Part shown: one piece after another, positions 1 through 6,032 of the stretch
Layout of the letters: every line of letters begins with the position of its first letter
Position numbering within the stretch: position 1 is the stretch's first letter
DNA from: Acetobacteraceae bacterium
Lineage (GTDB): Bacteria; Pseudomonadota; Alphaproteobacteria; Acetobacterales; Acetobacteraceae
Length of the DNA: 7,174 nt
Assembly: GCA_947478535.1 (NCBI GenBank)
Contig: CANJXD010000299.1
Span: 1-7,174 of the forward strand
Direction: 5' to 3'
Notes under the pieces: generated by a model
Seen by the model: the letters and a program-made list of their open reading frames with translations, nothing else
What the model was told of the DNA's origin: nothing
Databases searched by the model: none
Made by a program: the position numbers and the translations under genes

Positions 1-52
1 ACTGGAAAGTTTTGGGCGCTGCTGGGTGGAAAATATTGGACGCTGTTTGACA
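1..52. mobile_element. Probable terminus of an IS21-family-like insertion element
   Basis: These first bases are visibly less GC-rich than the rest and contain two degenerate copies of one motif. Read on the minus strand from 52, the edge begins TGTCAAACAGCGTCCAA, and the motif CAGCG(T/C)CCAA..(T/C)TTTCCA occurs twice. IS21-family elements have TG...CA ends and several internal copies of a short terminal repeat, which fits. The boundary also falls exactly where the coding similarity of the downstream hydrolase begins: the in-frame TGA at 48-50 and the lost N-terminus both fit an insertion. The transposase genes would lie to the left and are not visible. The assignment rests on recalled terminal style, not a database match; a recombination scar or assembly edge remains possible. 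Confidence 0.5.
3..50. repeat. Two imperfect 24-bp tandem repeat units
   Basis: Bases 3-26 and 27-50 align with 18 of 24 identical positions. The best-conserved parts are TGGAAA at the start and TTGG(G/A)CGCTG in the middle. The unit length is a multiple of three and the reading frame through both copies is open until TGA at 48-50, but nothing identifies it as coding. The most economical reading is the repeated transposase-binding motif at an insertion-element end. Confidence 0.6.
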
Positions 53-389
53 GTTGACGGAGCTGGCCGCGCTCGGCGTGCCTGTCGTGCAATCGGAATC
101 GCCGCCGCCGGTGCGCGACAACGATTTCCTCGCCCGCAGCGCCGCGACCTCCCTGCCGGGGATCGAGGAGTTCGGCATTTCCCCCCCCATGCTCCGCTAC
201 AAGATCTGGCGCCTGCACAGCATGGCCTATGCGGATTTCTGCACAGCGCGCGGGATCACCTATTTACGGAACCCGTCCGGGGTCAGTGAGGCCGATGGCT
301 TCCTCAAGCGTGAATTCTGGGGTGATTTCGTGCATGGCAATGCGCGCTATGGCGCCGCGGTGCTGGCGCAATTGAAGGGGCTCGCCTGA
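53..389 (+). pseudogene. SGNH/GDSL hydrolase-like protein, C-terminal remnant (5' truncated)
   Basis: The frame is open from just after a TGA at 48-50 and ends with TGA at 387-389. Its only early start is TTG at 54, with no Shine-Dalgarno sequence before it, giving 111 residues. SGNH/GDSL hydrolases (esterases or acetyl-esterases acting on carbohydrates and lipids) have an N-terminal Gly-Asp-Ser block and a C-terminal Asp-x-x-His block. Here only the C-terminal block is seen (GDFVHGNARYG near residues 89-99, with D and H as putative catalytic residues). An LAALGVPVV...PPP segment at the very start resembles an internal strand-loop of such folds. The nucleophile region is absent, so the product is probably inactive. 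It overlaps the GSCFA gene by one base, suggesting the two once formed a functional pair. The left boundary coincides with the IS-like end, which probably caused the truncation. Confidence 0.65.
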
Positions 390-1474
390 TGGCGGATCAT
401 CCCTATGCCTCGATGCCGGACTACGCCTCCTGGCGCCGTTCCGTGGCGGCGCCGGCGCCGGAGGACGTCGATCCGGTCGGAAAATTCGCCCTCACCGTCA
501 GCCCGACGGACAAGGTCGCGACGGCGGAAAGCTGCTTCGCCCAGCACATCGCGCGCCGCCTGAAGGCCAGCGGATTCACCTATTTCGTGACCGAGCCTGG
601 CCATCCCCTGCTGGGGGAAAAGCTGCAATCCGAATTCGGCTACGGCGTGTTTTCAGCTCGCTTCGGCAACATCTACACCACCCGCCAGCTTCGGCAGTTG
701 TTCGACAGGGCCTACGGAACCTTCGTGCCGGTCGAAGATTGCTGGCGCCAGGGAAAGCGCTTCATCGACCCCTATCGCCCGACCATCCAGCCCAATGGCT
801 TCGCCTCTGAGGGTGAGTTCCGCGCCGATCGTGCGCAGCACCTGGCGGCCGTCCGCCGGATGTTCGAGGAGCTGGACATCTTCGTCTTCACCCTCGGCCT
901 GACCGAAGGCTTCGTCAGCGCGCAAGATGGCGCCGCCTTCCCGGTCTGCCCCGGCGTCAGCGGCGGCGAATTCGATCCGGCGCGCCACCACTTCGTCAAT
1001 GAACGGGTGAGCGACGTGGTCGCCAACCTCCAGGCCTTCCTCGCCGGGCTGCGCCGGGTGAACCCGGCATCCCGTGTCGTGCTCACCGTCTCCCCGGTGC
1101 CGCTGAAGGCGACGGCGGAGGATCGGCATGTGCTGCAATCCACCGTCTATTCGAAATCGGTCCTGCGCGTCGCGGCGCAGGAAATCGCCGATTCCCACGC
1201 CGATGTCGCCTACTTCCCGTCCTATGAGATCATCACCGGCGCCTTCAACCGCGGGGCCTATTTCGGGCCGGACCTGCGGGAGGTGGAAGAAGCGGGGGTG
1301 GAGCATGTGATGAAGCTGTTCTTCCGCCACGCGACGCATGGGGAAGCCATTCCCACTGCACCGGCCCCGCGCAGCCGTGCCGATCGCCTGATGGCCCGCG
1401 CCAGTGCTGCCACCGCCCTGGTGTGCGACGAGGAATTGCTCGACCTGGAGGATGAGAATCGGGCGGAACGCTGA
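389..1474 (+). CDS. GSCFA domain-containing protein (SGNH-like putative acyl esterase/transferase)
   Basis: A 361-residue protein of the GSCFA family (PF08885), related to SGNH hydrolases and often thought to act on cell-surface glycans; exact substrates are not established. The signature is ESCFAQ at residues 47-52, so the family's leading Gly is Glu here and Ser48 is the likely nucleophile. Other family blocks are ARFGNIYT (90-97), FTLGLTEGF (167-175), TVSPVPLKAT (233-242), VYSKSVLR (253-260) and YFPSYEIIT (275-283). H306 in the following GVEHVMKLFF segment could be catalytic. No signal peptide or membrane segment is seen, so it is probably cytoplasmic. The ATG at 389 overlaps the upstream TGA (TGATG) and has AAGGGG at 375-380, eight bases upstream, supporting this start. 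The upstream partner is truncated, so expression may now depend on read-through from the IS-like element. The C-terminal 45 residues look like a low-complexity tail. Confidence 0.88.
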   Translation: MADHPYASMPDYASWRRSVAAPAPEDVDPVGKFALTVSPTDKVATAESCFAQHIARRLKASGFTYFVTEPGHPLLGEKLQSEFGYGVFSARFGNIYTTRQLRQLFDRAYGTFVPVEDCWRQGKRFIDPYRPTIQPNGFASEGEFRADRAQHLAAVRRMFEELDIFVFTLGLTEGFVSAQDGAAFPVCPGVSGGEFDPARHHFVNERVSDVVANLQAFLAGLRRVNPASRVVLTVSPVPLKATAEDRHVLQSTVYSKSVLRVAAQEIADSHADVAYFPSYEIITGAFNRGAYFGPDLREVEEAGVEHVMKLFFRHATHGEAIPTAPAPRSRADRLMARASAATALVCDEELLDLEDENRAER

Positions 1475-1490
1475 AACGCCCGCCCCCTTT
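1461..1490 (+). terminator. Possible hairpin terminator after the GSCFA gene
   Basis: GGGCGG at 1461-1466 can pair with CCGCCC at 1480-1485 across a 13-base loop, and CCTTT follows at 1486-1490. The left arm lies in the last codons of the GSCFA gene. The T run is only three bases, so it is a weak intrinsic terminator at best. It sits in the 37-bp gap between convergent genes, where a terminator is expected. Confidence 0.35.
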
Positions 1491-1511
1491 CTCCCTTGCC
1501 TCCCCTTGCTC

Positions 1512-1928
1512 TCACCCGGGCCCGAACACCACCGCCAGCGCCTTGATCGCGATCTCCCGGTCCTGATCCCCGGTGCCGGAGCCGATGCCGATGCCGCCGA
1601 TCACCTGGCCATCGGCGATGATCGGCATGCCGCCCTTCAGGTTGGTCATCCGCGCATGCGTCGCGATGGCCAGCTTGAGTTCGAGGTCCGCCCCCATGCC
1701 ACCCGTCGGCTTGCCCGTCGCGGCGGCGGTTTCGGCCTTGTGGCGGGAACTGTCGATGGCGAGGACGCGGGATCCATCCATGCGGAGGAAGGCCAGCAGG
1801 TTGCAGCCTTCATCCACCACGGAGATGCATTGCGGCACCCCCATCTCCGTCGCGGCATCGGCGGCGGCGCGGACCAGGGCGTGGGCGGCATCGGCGGTCA
1901 GCTTGGTGGCGGTGCGGGTCAGGGCCAT
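1512..1928 (-). CDS. GlcG/HbpS family protein (DUF336, heme-binding-like)
   Basis: A 138-residue protein of the GlcG/HbpS family (PF03928), close to the usual full length. Members include GlcG of the glycolate operon and the heme-binding HbpS, but most are accessory proteins of unknown function encoded beside catabolic enzymes. Family features are an N-terminal helix (LTADAAHALVRAA, 10-22), the strand ISVVDEGCNLLAFLRMDG (35-52), SSRHKAETAA (60-69), and the C-terminal glycine-rich segment GGMPI..DGQVIGGIGIGSG (99-118) followed by DQDREIA. H63 and H91 are candidate ligands, but no heme site can be proven here. The ATG at 1928 is preceded by GAGGAG (1942-1937), eight bases away, and the start overlaps the end of the upstream YcsI-like gene by 10 nt. 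It is the last gene of the five-gene operon. No signal peptide is seen, so it is probably cytoplasmic. Confidence 0.87.
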   Translation of the reverse strand: MALTRTATKLTADAAHALVRAAADAATEMGVPQCISVVDEGCNLLAFLRMDGSRVLAIDSSRHKAETAAATGKPTGGMGADLELKLAIATHARMTNLKGGMPIIADGQVIGGIGIGSGTGDQDREIAIKALAVVFGPG

Positions 1929-2692
1929 GCGGGCATCTCCTCGGGCAGGTCTGTCACCAGCATGCAGCCCGGCGCATGCGTCGCGAAGAGGGGAAGTCGC
2001 GCCGTCTCCAGCGCCGCGAGAGCGGTCAGGCCGCAGCCCCAGAACAGCGTTTCCTCCCCGGCCTCCGGCAGCAGGGTCTCGCCCCAGTCCGGCCGCGCCG
2101 CATCGGCGATGCCGAGCGCGGCGGGGTCGCCCTGGTGGATCGGCGCGCCGTGGCTGCGCGGCAGCGTCGCGGTGATGGCCGTCACGCGGGGGATGTCGGC
2201 GGCCGCGAACGGCCGCATCGAGACCACCAGTGGCCCCGCAAAGCCGCCGGCCGGCACGGCGGGGCGGTTGGTGCGGAACAGCGGCCCCTGCAAACCCAGC
2301 TCCACATGCCGCAGCCGCACCCCCGCCGCCGTCAGCGCCGCCTCCGCGCCGAACCAGCAGCCGATGGCGAGCGCGACCCAATCGGGCTGCCATTCCCCGA
2401 GCAGGTCCGCAGCCGGGCTGGGCACGCCCGCGCGGTGGACCAGATAGCCCGGCAGGTCGGTCCGGACATCCAACTCCTCGCCCAGCCCGGGCAGCCGCGG
2501 GTCCCCCGGTGCCGAGACGCCGAGCAGCGGGCAGGCCACTGGGTTCGCCGCGCAAAATTCGGCAAACCCCGCCGCCACGGCCGCTGGCAGCACCACGAGA
2601 TTGGCCTGCACGAAACCCCGCGCGCGGCCCACGGTGCGCCCTGTGAAGCCCGCCCGCGCCGCCAGCCGGATATCCCGGCCGGTTTCAGACAT
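1919..2692 (-). CDS. YcsI/DUF1445 family protein (putative hydro-lyase, D-glutamate cyclase-like)
   Basis: A 257-residue protein matching the YcsI/DUF1445 family (PF07286) from end to end. Conserved blocks are GFTGRTVGRARGFVQANL (15-32), NPVACPLLGVS (50-60), LDVRTDLPGY (74-83), the IGCWFGAEAAL segment (110-120), FRTNR (139-143), VVSMRP (156-161), HGAPIHQGDP (181-190), FWGCGLT (217-223) and THAPGCMLVTD (238-248). The mitochondrial relative DGLUCY converts D-glutamate to 5-oxo-D-proline; bacterial members are usually labelled putative hydro-lyases, with substrate mostly untested. Its position behind a hydantoinase suggests handling of a cyclic amide or its ring-opened product (inference). The start is ATG 2692, because similarity begins at MSETGRDIRLAARAG; the longer upstream frame belongs to the SDR gene region. 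ATGTCTGA overlaps the SDR stop by 8 nt. Only a weak GGTGG lies upstream, so translation is probably coupled. Confidence 0.9.
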   Translation of the reverse strand: MSETGRDIRLAARAGFTGRTVGRARGFVQANLVVLPAAVAAGFAEFCAANPVACPLLGVSAPGDPRLPGLGEELDVRTDLPGYLVHRAGVPSPAADLLGEWQPDWVALAIGCWFGAEAALTAAGVRLRHVELGLQGPLFRTNRPAVPAGGFAGPLVVSMRPFAAADIPRVTAITATLPRSHGAPIHQGDPAALGIADAARPDWGETLLPEAGEETLFWGCGLTALAALETARLPLFATHAPGCMLVTDLPEEMPAWP

Positions 2693-3461
2693 GCCGGACG
2701 AAGCCACCATCCACCCGCAGAACGCTGCCTGTGACGTAGCTCGCCCGCGCCGAGCAGGCGAAGGCGGCCATGGCGGCCACTTCCTCCGGATCCGCGTAGC
2801 GGCCCATGGGGATCTGCGCCCAGGACCGCTTCCGCACGTCCTCCTGCGCAATCCCCTCCCGCGCCGCGGCGGCGGCATCCGTCATGTGCACGCGCTCCGT
2901 GCCGACGCGCCCGGGCATCAGCACATTCACCGTCACGCCTTCTTTCGCCACTTCCGCCGACAGTGTCTTCGACCAGGCGATCAGCCCGGCGCGGATGCTG
3001 TTCGAAATCCCGAGCACCGGCAGCGGCTGCACGGCACCGGTGGACACCACGGTCAGCACGCGCCCCCACCCCGCCGAACGCATCGGCGGCAGGAACAGGT
3101 CCGTCAGCCGGATGACGGACAGCGCCATGGACTGGAAGGCCTCCGTCCAGTCCGAGGTCGCGCGCCCGCCGGCGCCGCCATAGGCCGGGCCGCCGGTATT
3201 GTTCACCAGGATCTCCGGCGCCCCGAATTCCCCCGCGACGCGCGCCGCGAAGCCATCGAGCCCGGCCGTGTCCATCAGGTCCAACGGAAAGGCCTTGGCG
3301 CCCGGTCCGAGTTCGGCGACGGCGGCCGCCAGCGCCGCCTCATCCCGCGCCGCGATCGCCACCACGGCACCTTCCGCCGCCAGCGCCGTGGCGATGGCGA
3401 GCCCCATGCCACGATTGCCGCCGAGGACCAGCGCGCGGCGCCCCTTCAGGCCGAGATCCAT
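2685..3461 (-). CDS. SDR-fold oxidoreductase with noncanonical active site
   Basis: A 258-residue classical-length short-chain dehydrogenase/reductase. The Rossmann nucleotide-binding motif is GGNRGMG at 14-20, with an acidic D61 in the PLDLMD segment and a variant NNTGG (87-91) in place of NNAG. S140 aligns with the catalytic Ser, but twelve residues later the usual YxxxK reads SNSIR (153-157): Tyr is replaced by Ser and Lys by Arg. I recall a subgroup of FabG-like SDRs with SNSxRAG here, so the change is probably inherited rather than damage, but ordinary Tyr/Lys catalysis is not expected. The C-terminus has PMGRYADPEEVA and SYVTGSVLRVDGG, typical of SDRs. The ATG at 3461 has GGAGGG (3473-3468) six bases upstream; the start lies 16 nt inside the hydantoinase gene. 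A longer in-frame extension to 3593 has no similarity and was rejected. Confidence 0.9.
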   Translation of the reverse strand: MDLGLKGRRALVLGGNRGMGLAIATALAAEGAVVAIAARDEAALAAAVAELGPGAKAFPLDLMDTAGLDGFAARVAGEFGAPEILVNNTGGPAYGGAGGRATSDWTEAFQSMALSVIRLTDLFLPPMRSAGWGRVLTVVSTGAVQPLPVLGISNSIRAGLIAWSKTLSAEVAKEGVTVNVLMPGRVGTERVHMTDAAAAAREGIAQEDVRKRSWAQIPMGRYADPEEVAAMAAFACSARASYVTGSVLRVDGGFVRHV

Positions 3462-4891
3462 GGCAATCCCTCCGCCGCCGGCCCCCAGGCCGAGGACACA
3501 CGCTGTTCGATGAAGCGCCCGCGCCCCGGCGCCGCGCGCAGCACGCCATCCTCCACCACGACTTCGCCGCGCGAGAGCGTCATCACCGGCCACCCCGTGA
3601 CGACCCGCCCCTCATAGGGCGTGTAGTCCACCCCGTGATGGAGCAGGTCATTCGTGATGGTGACGCGCCGCTCCGGGTCCCAGATGGCGAGATCCGCATC
3701 GGCGCCGATGGCGATGCGCCCCTTGCCCGCCAGCCCATAGACATCGGCATTGTTGGTCGCCGTCAGCGCCACGAAGCGGGGCAGGGACAGGCGCCCGGCG
3801 ACGACGCCTTCGCTGAACAGCAGCGGCACCCGCGTCGCCAGGCCCGGAATGCCGTTCGCCACCTTGCGGAAGGGCGGCGTCGGCCCGGCGATCAGTTTGC
3901 CGTCCGCATCGAAGCGGTAGGGCGCGTGGTCGCTGTTGAACAGCTCGAAGGTCCCATCCTCCAGCCCTTGCCAGCACGCGGCCTGGGAGGCAGTGTCGCG
4001 CGGTGGTGGGCTGCACATCACCTGGGCGCCGAGCATGTCCGGCTGGTCCAGGTCGTCAGCCGTCAGGAACAGGTATTGCGGGCAGGTCTCGCTCAGCACC
4101 CGCATCCCGCGCGCCCGGGCGCGGCGGATTTCCTCCAGCGGCTCGGCGCCGGAGACATGCACGATGACGATCGGCACCCCCGCGATCTCGCCCAGCGTCA
4201 GTGCGCGATGCGTTGCCTCCCGCTCCACCGCGATGGGGCGGGAGGTCGCGTGGAAGCGCGGCGCGGTGCGGCCCTCACGCTCCAGGCGGTCGGCCAGCCA
4301 ACCGATGATCTCGTGGTTCTCGGCGTGGACGAGCACGACGGCGCGGGTCTGCCGTGCCGTCTCCAGCACATCAAGGATCTGCCGGTCGGACAGCCGCATC
4401 GCCTCATAGGTCATATAGACCTTGAGGCTGCGATGCCCGCGCGCCACCAGCGCCGGAACCTCCTGCCCGAGCACCTCCGGCGTGGGGTCGGAGACCACCA
4501 TGTGGAAGGAATAGTCGAGGAAGGCGTTGCCGGCTGCCCGCCGATGATAATCCTCCACCGCCGCGCGCAGGGATTGTCCGCGATGCTGCACGGCGAAGCT
4601 CAGCGTGCAGGTAGTGCCGCCGAAGGCCGCGCTACGCGTGCCGGTCAGGAAGCCATCGGCCATGCGGGCGCCGGCGGACGCCAGGCCCGGCGCCTGCGCC
4701 TGGTCGATATGCACATGCGCGTCGATGCCGCCCGGCAGCACCAGCCGGCCGGTCGCGTCGATCACCCGCTCCGCATCGCCGAGGCGATCCGCGATGGCGA
4801 CGATGCGGCCATCCCGGATGCCGAGATCGGCGCGAAACACCTCCGCCGCGGTGGCGACGGTGCCACCGCGGATCACCAGGTCGAAGCGCAT
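3446..4891 (-). CDS. Hydantoinase/dihydropyrimidinase family amidohydrolase
   Basis: A 481-residue metal-dependent cyclic amidohydrolase of normal length. These enzymes hydrolyse the ring of hydantoins or dihydropyrimidines to N-carbamoyl amino acids. The two-metal site is intact: DAHVH gives H59 and H61, K157 in SLKVYMTYE is the expected carboxylated lysine, with H189 (VLVHAEN), H245 (VIVHVSG) and D321 (NSDHAPY). TATNNADVYGLAGKGRIAIG and DYTPYEG near the C-terminus are also typical. Substrate cannot be told from sequence; allantoinase or dihydroorotase is less likely given the FNSDHAPY and PFRKVANGIPG segments. The start is placed at ATG 4891, overlapping the preceding stop as TGATG; GTG at 4894, one codon earlier, is equally open and neither has a clear Shine-Dalgarno sequence, so translation is probably coupled. 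It is the second gene of the operon, with no carbamoylase next to it. Confidence 0.92.
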   Translation of the reverse strand: MRFDLVIRGGTVATAAEVFRADLGIRDGRIVAIADRLGDAERVIDATGRLVLPGGIDAHVHIDQAQAPGLASAGARMADGFLTGTRSAAFGGTTCTLSFAVQHRGQSLRAAVEDYHRRAAGNAFLDYSFHMVVSDPTPEVLGQEVPALVARGHRSLKVYMTYEAMRLSDRQILDVLETARQTRAVVLVHAENHEIIGWLADRLEREGRTAPRFHATSRPIAVEREATHRALTLGEIAGVPIVIVHVSGAEPLEEIRRARARGMRVLSETCPQYLFLTADDLDQPDMLGAQVMCSPPPRDTASQAACWQGLEDGTFELFNSDHAPYRFDADGKLIAGPTPPFRKVANGIPGLATRVPLLFSEGVVAGRLSLPRFVALTATNNADVYGLAGKGRIAIGADADLAIWDPERRVTITNDLLHHGVDYTPYEGRVVTGWPVMTLSRGEVVVEDGVLRAAPGRGRFIEQRVSSAWGPAAEGLPWISA

Positions 4892-5925
4892 CACGAAGGC
4901 AGGCGGCGGATCTCGGCCGAGGGCAGGAAGGACGGGTCGAAGACATCCCCGGGCGCCAGCGGCGCCGCCAGCCCGAAGGCGCGGGAGACCGTGGCGACGG
5001 AGGTGGCGAAGCGGTCAGCCCGCACGCCGCCCATGCCATCGGCGCGGCTTTCCTCTGTCGTCATCTGCTTGGTGATCAGCCAGCGCAGCTTGTCGGTTTC
5101 CAGCGCCACATCGGTCAGCGCCTCCCGCCGGCGCAGCGCGGCGATGGCGGCCGCGGGATCGGCGGCAGCGGCCTGCCAGCCGCGCGCGGCGGCGGCGGTG
5201 AAGCGCCGCACGGCTTCGGGGTTCGTCTCCAGCATCCGCTTCGAGGCGAGGATGCCGTTGCCATACAGCGGCAGGCCGGCATCGGCGAAGTACTGGAAGC
5301 TGATATCCTCCGGCTTCGCGCCGGCGCGGACCAGACCGAAATACATCGTGCTGTCGAAGCCGAGGATGGCATCGGCATCGCCGCGCATGAGGAAGGCCTC
5401 GCGCAGCCGCAGGTCGCCATACTGCCAGCGGATCGCGCTGGCATCGATGCCGGCCGTCGCGGCATAGGCTGGGAAGATGCGATAGGCGCCATCGGTCAGC
5501 GCCGCGCCGATGCGCTTGCCCGCGAGCTTCGCCGGGCTGTCGATGCCGGCGCGGGTGAAGGAGGCCGCCGAGAGCGGGCTGCGATAATACACCATGTAGA
5601 CGCAGCGCGCGGCGGCACCCGGGTTCTTGGCGTTGAATTCGAGCAGCACGTTGATGTCGCCGATGCCGAAGTCATAGGATCCGGAGCCAACCCGCGTCAC
5701 CGCCTCGCCGGACCCGCCGGAGGCATCGAACTGGCAGCGCAGCCCGGCCTCGCGGAACCAGCCGCGCTCCTCGGCGAGGAAGAAGGCAGCGTTGGAGCCA
5801 TCGAAGGGCGCGGCGAGCGAGACCTTCACCTCGAGCGGCCCACCCTGCGCGCGCACCGCCGGCGCGGCGAGCAGGGCAGGGGCGGCGAGGAGCAGGGCGC
5901 GGCGGGAAAGGGCGGGATGCGTCAT
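4891..5925 (-). CDS. ABC transporter substrate-binding protein, NMT1/SsuA-like, Tat-exported
   Basis: A 344-residue periplasmic binding protein of the NMT1/THI5/SsuA type, which captures small compounds such as sulfonates, pyrimidine precursors, nitrate or aromatic acids for ABC import. The N-terminus carries a twin-arginine signal (SRRALLL at 7-13, then an Ala/Leu/Pro-rich core) with likely cleavage after A26 (AVRA-Q). Mature features are FFLAEERGWFREAGL (48-62), a SGGSGEAVTRVGSGSYDFGIGD loop typical of the ligand-binding fold, and ANPEAV-like ETNPEAVRRF in the C-terminal lobe. No permease or ATPase gene is near, so it relies on components elsewhere or is an orphan. The ATG at 5925 has GGAGG (5938-5934) eight bases upstream and follows the sigma-54 promoter directly. 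A longer upstream frame runs antisense to the GntR gene and was rejected. It is the first gene of the operon. Confidence 0.9.
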   Translation of the reverse strand: MTHPALSRRALLLAAPALLAAPAVRAQGGPLEVKVSLAAPFDGSNAAFFLAEERGWFREAGLRCQFDASGGSGEAVTRVGSGSYDFGIGDINVLLEFNAKNPGAAARCVYMVYYRSPLSAASFTRAGIDSPAKLAGKRIGAALTDGAYRIFPAYAATAGIDASAIRWQYGDLRLREAFLMRGDADAILGFDSTMYFGLVRAGAKPEDISFQYFADAGLPLYGNGILASKRMLETNPEAVRRFTAAAARGWQAAAADPAAAIAALRRREALTDVALETDKLRWLITKQMTTEESRADGMGGVRADRFATSVATVSRAFGLAAPLAPGDVFDPSFLPSAEIRRLPS

Positions 5926-5953
5926 CGTGTCGGCCTCCGTCTGGTGGCCCGGC

Positions 5954-5973
5954 ATTAGCAAGGGGTGTGCCAG
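5954..5973 (-). promoter_or_regulatory. Sigma-54 (RpoN) -24/-12 promoter of the catabolic operon
   Basis: On the minus strand, C-TGGCAC (5973-5967), a 5-base spacer ACCCC (5966-5962) and TTGCT (5961-5957) followed by AAT match the RpoN consensus YTGGCACR-N4-TTGCW almost perfectly. The invariant GG (5971-5970) and GC (5959-5958) are spaced correctly, with -24 at 5970 and -12 at 5958. Transcription would start near 5946, leaving a leader of about 20 nt that contains the GGAGG ribosome site of the binding-protein gene. Such promoters need an AAA+ enhancer-binding activator (for example NtrC for nitrogen), which is not encoded here. Confidence 0.82.
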
Positions 5974-5997
5974 CCCTTTTCCGGGGCAGGATGGACG

Positions 5998-6015
5998 GCG
6001 CGCGGCCCCGCGCGC
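5998..6015. repeat. GC-rich inverted repeat, 8-bp arms
   Basis: GCGCGCGG (5998-6005) and CCGCGCGC (6008-6015) are perfect inverted arms around a 2-base centre CC. It lies between the sigma-54 promoter and the ATTGTGCGCAAT palindrome, one base from the latter. It may be a protein site or simply a GC-rich palindrome; a 2-nt loop makes an RNA hairpin less likely, and no T run follows. Confidence 0.5.
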
Positions 6016-6016
6016 A

Positions 6017-6032
6017 GGATTGTGCGCAATCC
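6017..6032. promoter_or_regulatory. Candidate GntR operator or upstream activator site
   Basis: GGATTG-TGCG-CAATCC is an inverted repeat with perfect 6-bp arms. Its ATTGT...CAAT core resembles operators of FadR/FCD-type GntR proteins, which are often variants of TTGT-N-ACAA. It is centred about 78 bp upstream of the predicted sigma-54 start and 64 bp before the gntR start codon, so the divergent regulator could bind here to control itself, the operon, or both. An enhancer-binding protein site is the alternative. Confidence 0.5.

Noticed and set aside
3..50. Tandem 24-bp units as a CRISPR or minisatellite array.
   Set aside because: Only two imperfect units with no spacers; an insertion-element terminal repeat fits better.
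47..59. Perfect TTGACA (47-52) and TTGACG (54-59) as -35 promoter elements at the insertion edge.
   Set aside because: The window 17 bp downstream is GC-rich (around 70-82) with no -10-like sequence, so no complete promoter can be supported.
1404..2734. Long plus-strand open frames (1404-2447, 1976-2734) opposite the GlcG-like and YcsI-like genes.
   Set aside because: Low-complexity, Arg/Ala/Gly-rich translations with no domain; the minus-strand proteins match known families over their full lengths.
3635..5467. 610-codon open frame on the plus strand, antisense to the hydantoinase and binding-protein genes.
   Set aside because: It is Arg/Ala/Pro-rich with no recognisable domain, and it lies opposite two well-supported genes; long antisense frames are expected in high-GC DNA.
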